Below are positions 49,520 through 60,175 of a stretch of DNA of 64,000 nt, one piece after another. Every line of letters starts with the position of its first letter. The stretch's first letter is position 1. Below the pieces are notes generated by a model. It made no database searches. It saw only the letters and a program-made list of their open reading frames with translations, and was not told the origin of the DNA. The DNA is from an uncultured Eubacteriales bacterium (GTDB lineage Bacteria; Bacillota; Clostridia; Oscillospirales; Oscillospiraceae). Location: positions 1-64,000 of the forward strand of contig ONGR01000005.1 of NCBI GenBank assembly GCA_900317425.1. The letters are read 5' to 3'. The position numbers were made by a program, and so were the translations under genes.

Positions 49520-51895
49520 ATGGATCAGCAGATAGAGGCCAAAACTGAAGAATACCTCTCCGAATTGGATACATATCACCTCTCCGCGGCAGATCAGGAC
49601 GTTCTGCGGGGCTATTTCAGATATCTTTTCCAGGACAAGATCCGTTCCATCCCCTATCACTTCCTGGTGCAGGCGGACACGGACAGCCGGGGGCTGGGTT
49701 TTTCCCTGAAGCTGATTGAGATCGTTGAATGCATCACCAGCCGAAGCCTGCTGGTGCAGCGGTTTACTGAGCCGGTCCTGCTGGATAAGCCTCAGCAGGA
49801 CAAGTATGACAAGTGCGACGCCATGTTGGTGGGCGGCTGCTTTTCGGACCAGAGCTATTATCCCTCGGATGACGACAGCTCTGTCGACAAGTCGGCGAAG
49901 CGGAACTATGACTACCGTTGGGACAAGATCATGGCTTACTTCGATTACCGTCCCGAGAAGCTGTTCGTTCTGTACGGCCCACGCCAGATCCTCCAGGGGC
50001 GCATCCGGAATAATCACCGCATGTATTACCGCTTCTTCAAGCACCATATCACCTTGGGCAACATGACCGAGGAGGAGGTGCTGAAGCTTCTGACCAAGCG
50101 AATCTCCTCCAAAATCGGCAGATGCACCCCCGACTTTCAGGAGAGTCTCCGGGAATACGTGTATACCGTGTATCCCAAGGCCGATCTGAAGAACACGGAA
50201 TTTGTGGACGATCTCTACAACTGGATGGTGGCCCTGACGTTCCAGAAAACAAAGGACTGCAGCTATTTCAGCAGCAGCAGCATCCCCTTCTATCACCGCA
50301 ACGCCTCCTTTGAGAGCATCGACCGGGAATTCCAGCAGCTGGTCGGTCTGGAGGAGGTGAAGGAGACCTTCCGGAATATCGGTATGCTTTGCCAGAGCAT
50401 GCCTGGGGCGGCGGAAAAGCCCTATCTCCACATGGTTTTCCGTGGCAATCCCGGAACGGGAAAAACCACCGTCGCCCGCCTGATGGCCAAGCTGCTGAGC
50501 TCTATGGGCGTTATCAGACGCAATCACGTGGAGGAGGTCATGGCGTCGGATCTGCTGGGCGCCTACACCGGACAGACGGCGCCGAAGGTCCAGTCCATCC
50601 TGCAGCGCGCCGCCGGCGGCGTACTGGTCATCGACGAGGCGTATCTGCTGAACACAGATTCCGGCCAGGGGTACAGCCACAGCTACCGGGAGGAGTGCAT
50701 CGGCGTACTCCTGAAGGCCATGGAGCAGCGCACGGATCCTGTCATCATTTTCGCCGGCTATCCCAAGGAGATGGACGCGTTTCTGAAGAGTAACCCCGGT
50801 CTGGGTTCCCGGATCGGTTACGATATCACCTTTGCCGATTACAGCACCCAGCAGCTCCTGGATATTTTCAAGAGCATGTGCCAGCGCTCCGGCTACCAGT
50901 GCAGCGAGGATACCCTGGCCGCTGTGGAGCGGAAGATCACCTCCCTGCGCTACGAGGAGCACTTCGGAAACGCCCGGTCGGTGGAAAACGTATTCAACCA
51001 GTCGGTCATTGAGTGCCTGCGCTCCGATCCGGAGAGCCGCATGATCCTGCCGGAGCATATCGTGGTGAAAAAGGATCTGAAAACCATCGAGGAGCTTCAG
51101 GACCAGCTCAAAAAAATGGTGGGCATTGAAAATGCCAAGCGGACCGTTCTGGAGCAGATTATGAGCAACCGCTTCTCCAGGGAGATGGGGAAGCCGCTCC
51201 CCGTTTCCAACAACATGATCTTCGTGGGAAACGCCGGCACGGGAAAGACCACCACCGCAAAGCTGTGCGCAGAGATGCTCTTCAGCATCGGCGCAGCCAA
51301 ATCGCCCCGGACGAAGATGATCTCGGCAAAGGATCTGTACGTCCAGGACGTGGCGGAAAAGCTGAACGACATCTGCAAGGAGACCATGGGCGGCGTCCTG
51401 TTTATCGACGAGATCTATCTCCTGCAGAGCAGCCCCTACAAGTGTGCAGAGGTGGTATCCGTTCTGCTGGAACTGCTGGAATCCCGAAAGGAGGACATCT
51501 CCTTTATCCTGGCCGGATACGATCAGCAGATGGAGGATTTCCTCAGCGAGAATCAAGGCCTGCGATCCCGGTTCCCCATCACCGTGCATTTTGATGACTT
51601 CACCGAGGACGAGCTCTGCCAGATCTTCGTCCAGAACTGCGAGAGCGGCGGCATGAGCGTCAACGACGCCGCCCTGGACCGGTTCCGCACCGTGATCAGG
51701 CGGGAGATGAAGAAGGACAACTTCGGCAACGGCAGAACGGTCCGGAACATCTACGAGCAGGCCTTCCGGCGCCACGCCGTGAACTTCTACGCAGGGGACA
51801 AACCCCTCGACGCCGCCACCATCACCGCCGAGGATATTGCCGAACTGACCGATGTGGGCGGCTCCGGCACACGGATCGGCTTCTCCGCCGAATAA
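49520..51895 (+). CDS. CbbX/SpoVK-type dual AAA+ ATPase
   Basis: 791 residues. Two active AAA+ domains: Walker A GNPGTGKTTVA (about 310-320) with Walker B GVLVIDEAYLL (about 368-378), and Walker A GNAGTGKTTTA (about 571-581) with Walker B GVLFIDEIYLL (about 626-636). Arg-finger-type segments GLGSRIGYDITF and GLRSRFPITVHF follow each. The N-terminal 270 residues (e.g. RPEKLFVLYGPRQILQGRIR) resemble a lid/AAA+ fold without a P-loop. It is the closest relative in the window of the AAA+ part of the 1796-residue protein, and is transcribed away from it. No protease domain is fused. Terminator follows at 51914-51955. Confidence 0.9.
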   Translation: MDQQIEAKTEEYLSELDTYHLSAADQDVLRGYFRYLFQDKIRSIPYHFLVQADTDSRGLGFSLKLIEIVECITSRSLLVQRFTEPVLLDKPQQDKYDKCDAMLVGGCFSDQSYYPSDDDSSVDKSAKRNYDYRWDKIMAYFDYRPEKLFVLYGPRQILQGRIRNNHRMYYRFFKHHITLGNMTEEEVLKLLTKRISSKIGRCTPDFQESLREYVYTVYPKADLKNTEFVDDLYNWMVALTFQKTKDCSYFSSSSIPFYHRNASFESIDREFQQLVGLEEVKETFRNIGMLCQSMPGAAEKPYLHMVFRGNPGTGKTTVARLMAKLLSSMGVIRRNHVEEVMASDLLGAYTGQTAPKVQSILQRAAGGVLVIDEAYLLNTDSGQGYSHSYREECIGVLLKAMEQRTDPVIIFAGYPKEMDAFLKSNPGLGSRIGYDITFADYSTQQLLDIFKSMCQRSGYQCSEDTLAAVERKITSLRYEEHFGNARSVENVFNQSVIECLRSDPESRMILPEHIVVKKDLKTIEELQDQLKKMVGIENAKRTVLEQIMSNRFSREMGKPLPVSNNMIFVGNAGTGKTTTAKLCAEMLFSIGAAKSPRTKMISAKDLYVQDVAEKLNDICKETMGGVLFIDEIYLLQSSPYKCAEVVSVLLELLESRKEDISFILAGYDQQMEDFLSENQGLRSRFPITVHFDDFTEDELCQIFVQNCESGGMSVNDAALDRFRTVIRREMKKDNFGNGRTVRNIYEQAFRRHAVNFYAGDKPLDAATITAEDIAELTDVGGSGTRIGFSAE

Positions 51896-51913
51896 GCCCT
51901 CACCTTCTATTAC

Positions 51914-51955
51914 AAAAGACCGGGACTGCCCGTAACGGGCAGTCCCGGTCTTTTT
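51914..51955. terminator. bidirectional terminator closing the accessory locus
   Basis: AAAGACCGGGACTGCCCG (51915-51932) pairs with its complement at 51936-51953 over TAA, with T runs on both strands. Confidence 0.94.
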
Positions 51956-51965
51956 GACGATTATT

Positions 51966-52484
51966 TCATTGATAGCATCGCACATAGGAAGTTGGCTTCC
52001 AGATATGATAGAGATCCAGCCCGGTGACGTTGATCAAAAACGGAAACTTCACGGTTTCTTGCATCCTTCTGTTCAGCGCCAGGATCTCCCCATGATCCTT
52101 ACTGACGGCGAGGGTGATGTGCAGGAAGTCTGTCGTTGGAGCCTGTATCACTTTTTCCAATCCGGTGACCATCTCCGGGAAGCCCTCTGCCGGCTTCACC
52201 TTCAGATACAAAAGCAGACTGTTCTCTTCCCCGGGCATAACGGCAGCCCCTGTGACGGCCAATCTGCACGGCTGAAAGCGGAAGTCCTCCAATCGCTTCA
52301 AATAGTACCCATCCCGGGCTTTTCCCCAGTGAAATACCGTTACGTGGTGCTTCAGGATTCTGTTGGCGGCTTCCCGGTCGCAGTCTCTTCCATAGGGGAT
52401 CTTATTTGCCGGAAAAGCTCCCACGATCCAGCGGAACCGCTCGTATCCGGCCTCATCAAATCTTGTTACCAGCGTGTGGCCCAT
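51966..52484 (-). CDS. 2H-phosphoesterase-like (2'-5' RNA ligase superfamily) protein
   Basis: 172 residues. Two H-x-(T/S) motifs, KHHVTVFHW (about 45-53) and DFLHITLAVS (about 128-137), are the hallmark of 2H phosphoesterases, which open or hydrolyse 2',3'-cyclic phosphates and related bonds. Spacing fits the family. ATG 52484 with GAGG 8 nt upstream is preferred; the frame further upstream is a shadow of rlmD. Lies 25 nt after rlmD and is probably co-transcribed with two other RNA-acting genes. Confidence 0.78.
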   Translation of the reverse strand: MGHTLVTRFDEAGYERFRWIVGAFPANKIPYGRDCDREAANRILKHHVTVFHWGKARDGYYLKRLEDFRFQPCRLAVTGAAVMPGEENSLLLYLKVKPAEGFPEMVTGLEKVIQAPTTDFLHITLAVSKDHGEILALNRRMQETVKFPFLINVTGLDLYHIWKPTSYVRCYQ

Positions 52485-52509
52485 ATCTCTGTCCTCATGC
52501 ACTCCACGG

Positions 52510-53856
52510 TCACCGGTTACCCCGCTCCAGCAGCACGACGCTCTCCACGTTGGCGGTTCGCGGGAACAGATCCACCGCCGCGGCCCGGACGGCCCGGTAG
52601 CCGCAGTCGGCAAATCGCTTCACGTCCCTTCCCAGGGTGGCTGGATCGCAGGACACGTACACGATCCGCTCCGGCTCCATGGAGGCCGCCGCCTCCACCA
52701 CCTCGGGGGTCAGGCCCTTCCGGGGCGGGTCCACGCAGATCACGTCGGGCCGCAGATCCTTCGCGGCGAAATCCGCCGCCACTGCTGCCGCGTCGCCGCA
52801 GAAGAAACGGACGTTGTCGATGCCGTTGCGCCGGGCGTTCTCCCTGGCATCCTCAATGGCCTCGGGGACGATCTCCGCCCCGATGACCTCCCGGGCGTGG
52901 CGGGCCATCACCTGGGTGATGGTGCCGGCGCCGCAGTAGAGGTCCAGCACCGTCTCGGTGCCGGTGAGGGCGGCAAACTCCACCGCCTTTTTATAGAGCC
53001 GCTCCGCCTGGTCGTGGTTGACCTGGTAGAAGGACGGCACCGACAGGCGGAACTGGAGGCCGCACAGGGTATCGGTGATGGTGTCCTCGCCCCAGAGGGT
53101 ACGGTAGCGGTCTCCCAGGATGGCGTTTCCCTTCCGTGTGTTGACGCCCAGCACAATGCCCACGACACCGGGCACCTCCCGGCGGAGCAGCTCCACCAGT
53201 TCCGGCTCGCGGGGCAGGCGTTCCCCGTTCACCAGCAGACAGATGAGGCACTCTCCCCTGACATTCGACCGGACGTACAGGTGCCGCAGCAGGCCCCGGC
53301 CGGTATTCTCATCATAGCAGGGCACGTCGAACTGCCGGATATACCGCCGCACCGCCTCGGCCGCCAAGTCGGCGGCGCTCTTTTGGATGAGGCAACGGTC
53401 GATATCCGTCACCTGATGGGTCCGGGCCCGGTAGAAGCCCACGTTGCCGTCAGCGGCGACGGGGTACTGGCTCTTGTTGCGGTAGCGCTCCGTCGTGTCG
53501 GCGCCGATGATCTCCTCCACCTCCACGTCGCTGCCGCCCAGACGCCGGAGGGCGTCCTGGACCCGCTGGCGCTTGGCCCACAGCTCCTCGGCATAGTCCA
53601 TGTGGCGGAAGTCGCAGCCGCCGCATTTGCCGTAATAAGGGCAGTCCGGCTCGGTGCGGTGGGGGGAGGGAGCGTGGATGGCGGCCACCTTGCCGAAGGC
53701 GGTATTTTTCAGCACCTTCAGGATCAGCACGTCGCAGTCCTCGCCCCGGACGGCCCGGTGGACGAACACCACCTGGCCATCGATCCGGGCGATGCCCAAT
53801 CCCTCGGAGGAATAGCCCTCGATGACGGCGCGGTAAACTTGGTTTTTCTTCAGCAT
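52510..53856 (-). CDS. rlmD: 23S rRNA uracil-C5 methyltransferase, RlmD/RlmCD type
   Basis: 448 residues. N-terminal TRAM domain (about 1-55), Fe-S-type cysteine cluster CPYYGKCGGCDF (C72, C78, C81) with a further Cys in DRCLIQKS, and the SAM domain with VLDLYCGAGTITQVMA, VCVDPPRKGL and the catalytic YVSCDPATLGRD. Methylates uridines of 23S rRNA. Exact site (1939 or 747/1939) cannot be told by eye. Lies 3 nt after the metallo-hydrolase gene. Confidence 0.93.
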   Translation of the reverse strand: MLKKNQVYRAVIEGYSSEGLGIARIDGQVVFVHRAVRGEDCDVLILKVLKNTAFGKVAAIHAPSPHRTEPDCPYYGKCGGCDFRHMDYAEELWAKRQRVQDALRRLGGSDVEVEEIIGADTTERYRNKSQYPVAADGNVGFYRARTHQVTDIDRCLIQKSAADLAAEAVRRYIRQFDVPCYDENTGRGLLRHLYVRSNVRGECLICLLVNGERLPREPELVELLRREVPGVVGIVLGVNTRKGNAILGDRYRTLWGEDTITDTLCGLQFRLSVPSFYQVNHDQAERLYKKAVEFAALTGTETVLDLYCGAGTITQVMARHAREVIGAEIVPEAIEDARENARRNGIDNVRFFCGDAAAVAADFAAKDLRPDVICVDPPRKGLTPEVVEAAASMEPERIVYVSCDPATLGRDVKRFADCGYRAVRAAAVDLFPRTANVESVVLLERGNR

Positions 53857-53859
53857 CGG

Positions 53860-55464
53860 TCAAAAGTCAAACTTTTCAATGATCTTATGCAGCGCCTCGG
53901 CGAAGGCGGCCAGGCTCTTGTTGTCCCGCCCGCTGCTGCGGCGGATGAGGGCCGCGAGCATCTCGCCCACCTGGACCAGCCGCTGATAGGCCGCGCTGTG
54001 CTTTGGCGCGCCCTCGAAGGTCCGGGTCTTCGGCTTGGGCAGATAGCCCGTCGCCGTCTGGCGGCAGGTAATCAGGTCATACTCCTCGGTGTACTGGGGT
54101 GCGTGGACGTCGAAGCCCAGCTCCTCCACGCTGCGCACGAACACCGGCACCACCTCCCGGTCGCCGTGGACCACGAAGACGTGCTGGGGCTTGGGCTCCT
54201 TGAACCGGCCGATCCAGTCCAGCAGGTGATCCCGGTCGGCGTGGGAGCTGAGGCCGGGAAAGTTGACGATCTTGGCCCGGATGGCCACATCGTCGCCGAA
54301 CAGCTTCACCGACTCGGCGCCGTCCAGCAGATGGCGGCCCAGGGTGCCCACGGCCTGGAAGCCCACGAACACCACGGCGCTGTCGGCTCGCCACAGGTTA
54401 TACTTCAGATGATGGCGGATACGGCCCGCGTCGCACATGCCGCTGGCGGAGATGATGACCTTGGGGGTGGTGTCCGTGTTCAGCAGTTTGGACTCCTCGG
54501 TGGTCTCCGTCAGGCGCAGGCCCGGAAAACTGAATATGGACGTGCCGTCCTTCACCAGATCCAGCGCCTCCTCATCCAGATAGCCCCGGAGATCGCCGCA
54601 GAAGATGGAGGTGGCGGCTCTGGCCAAGGGACTGTCTACGTACACTGGAAAGTCCTTAACGGAGGTGACCAGCCCCTTGTCCTTGATCTCCCGGATAAAA
54701 TACAGCAGCTCCTGGGTACGGCCCACGGCAAAGGCGGGGATCACCACGTTGCCGCCCTTGCCCAGCGTCTCGTCGATGATCTGGGCCAGTTCGTCGGTAT
54801 AGCTCCACACCTCGGCGTGGTTGCGGTCGCCGTAGGTGCTCTCCATCACCACGTAGTCCGCGCCGGTGAAGAATTCCGGATCCCGGATGATAGGCTGATC
54901 CACGTTGCCGATATCGCCGGAGAAGACGATGGTACGGGTCTGGCCGTCCTCGGTGAGGGTCAGCTTGATGCTGGCGCTGCCCAGCAGGTGCCCGGCGTCG
55001 ATGAATACGGCCCTGACGCCCTCGCACAGGTCCACCTCCTCGCCGTATTCGCAGGTGCGGATGAACTCCGGCACCCGCATGGCGTCGGCCAGAGTATAAA
55101 GGGGCTCCTCCGGCTCCCGGCCGGCCCGCTGGTTTTTGCGGTTTTTGTACAGGGCGTCGCTCTCCTGGATATGGGCGCTGTCCTGGAGCATGATGTCCAG
55201 CAGCTTGGCCGTAGCCCGGGTAGTGACGATCTCACCGGCGAAGCCCTCTTTGATCAGCAGCGGCACCCGGCCGGAGTGGTCGATATGGGCGTGGGTGATG
55301 AGCACGTAGTCTATGCTGCCGGGGTGGAAGGGCAGGCTGGTGTTGTCGATCTCATCCCGTCCCTGCTGCAAACCGCAGTCGATGAGGATCCGTTTGCCGT
55401 TGACCTCCAAACAGTGGCAGCTGCCGGTGACGCACTGGTCGGCGCCGAAAAAGCTCAGCTTCAT
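53860..55464 (-). CDS. beta-CASP metallo-beta-lactamase-fold RNA hydrolase
   Basis: 534 residues. Motif 2 THAHIDHSGRVP supplies zinc ligands; later ligands occur in IDAGHLLGSASI and EYTEEYDLITCRQTATGYLP. The beta-CASP insertion between about 200 and 400 includes VISASGMCDAGRIRHHLKYN and HADRDHLLDWIG. Members (Ysh1-like) process RNA 3' ends or act as exonucleases. First gene of a three-gene RNA-modifying operon; promoter 55502-55530. Confidence 0.92.
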   Translation of the reverse strand: MKLSFFGADQCVTGSCHCLEVNGKRILIDCGLQQGRDEIDNTSLPFHPGSIDYVLITHAHIDHSGRVPLLIKEGFAGEIVTTRATAKLLDIMLQDSAHIQESDALYKNRKNQRAGREPEEPLYTLADAMRVPEFIRTCEYGEEVDLCEGVRAVFIDAGHLLGSASIKLTLTEDGQTRTIVFSGDIGNVDQPIIRDPEFFTGADYVVMESTYGDRNHAEVWSYTDELAQIIDETLGKGGNVVIPAFAVGRTQELLYFIREIKDKGLVTSVKDFPVYVDSPLARAATSIFCGDLRGYLDEEALDLVKDGTSIFSFPGLRLTETTEESKLLNTDTTPKVIISASGMCDAGRIRHHLKYNLWRADSAVVFVGFQAVGTLGRHLLDGAESVKLFGDDVAIRAKIVNFPGLSSHADRDHLLDWIGRFKEPKPQHVFVVHGDREVVPVFVRSVEELGFDVHAPQYTEEYDLITCRQTATGYLPKPKTRTFEGAPKHSAAYQRLVQVGEMLAALIRRSSGRDNKSLAAFAEALHKIIEKFDF

Positions 55465-55501
55465 AATAGGGGCTCCTTTCCTTTTTTACTCTCTTCCGGT
55501 T

Positions 55502-55530
55502 ATTTTATCACTTTTTCCCCCGGGGGGCAA
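55502..55530 (-). promoter_or_regulatory. promoter of metallo-hydrolase - rlmD - 2H operon
   Basis: Minus-strand TTGCCC (55530-55525), 17 bp spacer, TAAAAT (55507-55502). Confidence 0.78.
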
Positions 55531-55532
55531 CA

Positions 55533-55561
55533 TTGCTTTTTCCCGCTCCAGCATATATAAT
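55533..55561 (+). promoter_or_regulatory. promoter of the DapF-like gene
   Basis: TTGCTT (55533-55538), 17 bp spacer, TATAAT (55556-55561). It is back to back with the metallo-hydrolase promoter, with about 3 bp between the two -35 boxes. Confidence 0.82.
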
Positions 55562-55593
55562 GGCAACAAGAATCTACGTCAGGGGGTTATGAC

Positions 55594-56397
55594 ATGGAGC
55601 TCCAATATACCGTCGCCGATCCCACCAAAAATATCACCCTGCTCGTCACCACGCCGGTGGAGCCCGCTCTTCGGGCCCAGGTGGGCGCCCGCCTGCTCCG
55701 GCAGGAGAAGGATGCCTGCCAGGCGGTCTTTCTGGACCGGGCGGACAGCATGCCGCGTCTGGCTGCGGCGGGCGGTGAGCTCGATGCGGGCGCCGTCATG
55801 GCTGCGGCCGCGCTGACCGCCTTTGAATCCCAGCTGGCTGTGGGCGAGAGCTGGGATCTCCGGCTGGCCGTCTCCGGTGTCAAAGAGCCCGTGGACTGCA
55901 CGGTGACGCCGGTCTGGAGCTGCGATATGGTCACCGTGTCCATGCCCCTGCCGGAGAAGATCGCCGACGTGACCTTCCCCCTCACCGGCGGCTCCGTCAC
56001 CTTCCCGGTGGTGTCCTTCCCCGGCGTGAGCCACATCATCGTCCCCGCCGGGGCGGTGGACCGCACCGCCGCCCGGGAGGTCCTGCGCTACTGGAGCGAT
56101 CTCCTGCCCACCCCCGCCGTGGGGATGCTGTTCTGGAACGAGGGCGCCTCCTCTTTTGATCCCCTCCTCTACGTCAAGGCCACTGCGGCCACCCGCCGGG
56201 CCCCCAGCAGTGCCGACGGTGCCGCCGCCATCGCCGCGTGGCTGACTGTGCAGCGCCGGGCGGATCAATCCCTGTCCCTGAAGCAGCCCGGCGGCACCAT
56301 CGCCGCCGTGACGCGGTGGAAGGACGGCCTCGCCTCTCTCACCGTCAGCGGCACCGTGATCCTGAAAAAGGACAAGTCCGCCGACGTCGTATTCTGA
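55594..56397 (+). CDS. protein with a possible diaminopimelate-epimerase-like fold
   Basis: 267 residues. The sequence alternates strands and short helices in two halves. It ends SADGAAAIAAWLTVQRRADQ ... LKQPGGTIAAVTRWKDGLAS, a pattern like the C-terminal half of DapF and related racemases, with a GG-hairpin before the last strands. The cysteines that act as acid/base in DapF are not seen at the expected places (only CQAVFL, CTVTPV and WSCDM occur), so if the fold is right, it is a non-racemase. Ends at terminator 56416-56455. Function unknown. Confidence 0.6.
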   Translation: MELQYTVADPTKNITLLVTTPVEPALRAQVGARLLRQEKDACQAVFLDRADSMPRLAAAGGELDAGAVMAAAALTAFESQLAVGESWDLRLAVSGVKEPVDCTVTPVWSCDMVTVSMPLPEKIADVTFPLTGGSVTFPVVSFPGVSHIIVPAGAVDRTAAREVLRYWSDLLPTPAVGMLFWNEGASSFDPLLYVKATAATRRAPSSADGAAAIAAWLTVQRRADQSLSLKQPGGTIAAVTRWKDGLASLTVSGTVILKKDKSADVVF

Positions 56398-56415
56398 TCC
56401 GCAATATGTATATTC

Positions 56416-56455
56416 GGGCGTGCCGCAGAGCATTTTGCGGCATGCCCTTTCTTTC
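56416..56455 (+). terminator. terminator of the DapF-like gene
   Basis: GGGCGTGCCGCA (56416-56427) pairs with TGCGGCATGCCC (about 56436-56447) with one G-U pair, then TTTCTTT. Confidence 0.85.
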
Positions 56456-56466
56456 GCCAGAATTCC

Positions 56467-56496
56467 TTTGCATATGCCGGTTTGTTGTGTTATACT
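56467..56496 (+). promoter_or_regulatory. secA promoter
   Basis: TTTGCA (56467-56472), 18 bp spacer, TATACT (56491-56496), about 55 nt before the secA RBS. Confidence 0.65.
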
Positions 56497-56560
56497 ATAT
56501 TAGTTAAAATATGCTGATTTTTCCGATTCACCTTTAGCAAAAGAAAGGACGCAACGATAT

Positions 56561-59308
<2,748 letters not shown>

Positions 59309-59367
59309 AAAACTTCGCCCATCTGCGGATGCGAAATCTGCGATTTCTTTTCGTCACAGGAGGTTCC

Positions 59368-60162
59368 ATGTCCTTTCAAAACCATGAGCAAAACGGTCTG
59401 GTCTGGCTGACCAGCGACAATCTGCCCGGTATTCGCCACGGCTTTTCCACCCGCCGGGGCGGCGTCAGCACGCCTCCCTGGGACACGCTGAACCTGGGCA
59501 CCGGCGGCGGAGACGATCCCCGCCGGGTATTGGAGAACTACCGCCGCTTCTGCGCCGTGGTGGGCACGGAGCCGGAGCGCTGCGTCCTCAGCCGCCAGGT
59601 CCACGAGGACAAGGTCCGCCTGGTCACCGAAGCGGACTGCGGCAAGGGCCTGTTCCGGGAGCGGGATTATACCAGTGTGGACGCCATGATCTGTGACACT
59701 CCGGACGTGGCGCTGGTGGTGTTCTCCGGCGACTGCAACGTGATCCTGCTTCACGACCCCGTCCGCGGCGCCATCGGTGCGGCCCACGCCGGCTGGCGCG
59801 GTACGGCTCTGGGCATTGCCGCCAAGACGGTGCGCGCCATGGTGGACAGCTTCGGCTGTGATCCCGCCCACATCCGCGCCGCCATCGGCCCCTCCATCGC
59901 CCAGTGCTGTTTCGAGACCGACGATGACGTTCCCGCCGCCCTGCGGGCGGCCCTGGACGACGCCGTGGAACCCTATATGACCCGGATCGGAGAAAAGTGG
60001 CACATCGATCTCAAGGGCATCAACGCCCTGTGGCTGCGCCGTGCGGGCGTGGAGCGGGTCGACATCTGCGACCACTGCACCGCCTGCCGTCCGGACCTCT
60101 ACTGGTCCCACCGGAAGATGGGCAAGGCCCGGGGATCCCAGATCGCCATGATCGCCCTGTAA
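59368..60162 (+). CDS. pgeF: peptidoglycan editing factor PgeF
   Basis: Laccase-domain/YfiH family; E. coli PgeF corrects wrongly incorporated L-Ser in peptidoglycan precursors, and some homologues are purine nucleoside phosphorylases. 264 residues with conserved RQVHEDKV (H79), VVFSGDCNV (C123) and AAHAGWRG (H140) zinc-site residues and C-terminal CTACRPDLYWSHRKM. ATG 59368 with AGGAGG is preferred; the frame upstream is in the secA end. 13 nt before the next gene. Confidence 0.93.
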   Translation: MSFQNHEQNGLVWLTSDNLPGIRHGFSTRRGGVSTPPWDTLNLGTGGGDDPRRVLENYRRFCAVVGTEPERCVLSRQVHEDKVRLVTEADCGKGLFRERDYTSVDAMICDTPDVALVVFSGDCNVILLHDPVRGAIGAAHAGWRGTALGIAAKTVRAMVDSFGCDPAHIRAAIGPSIAQCCFETDDDVPAALRAALDDAVEPYMTRIGEKWHIDLKGINALWLRRAGVERVDICDHCTACRPDLYWSHRKMGKARGSQIAMIAL

Positions 60163-60175
60163 CAGGAGTTTTCCC

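Noticed and set aside
49472..51985. 837-codon minus-strand ORF opposite the divergent AAA+ gene
   Set aside because: The plus-strand frame encodes two full AAA+ domains; the minus frame runs through a promoter and a terminator.
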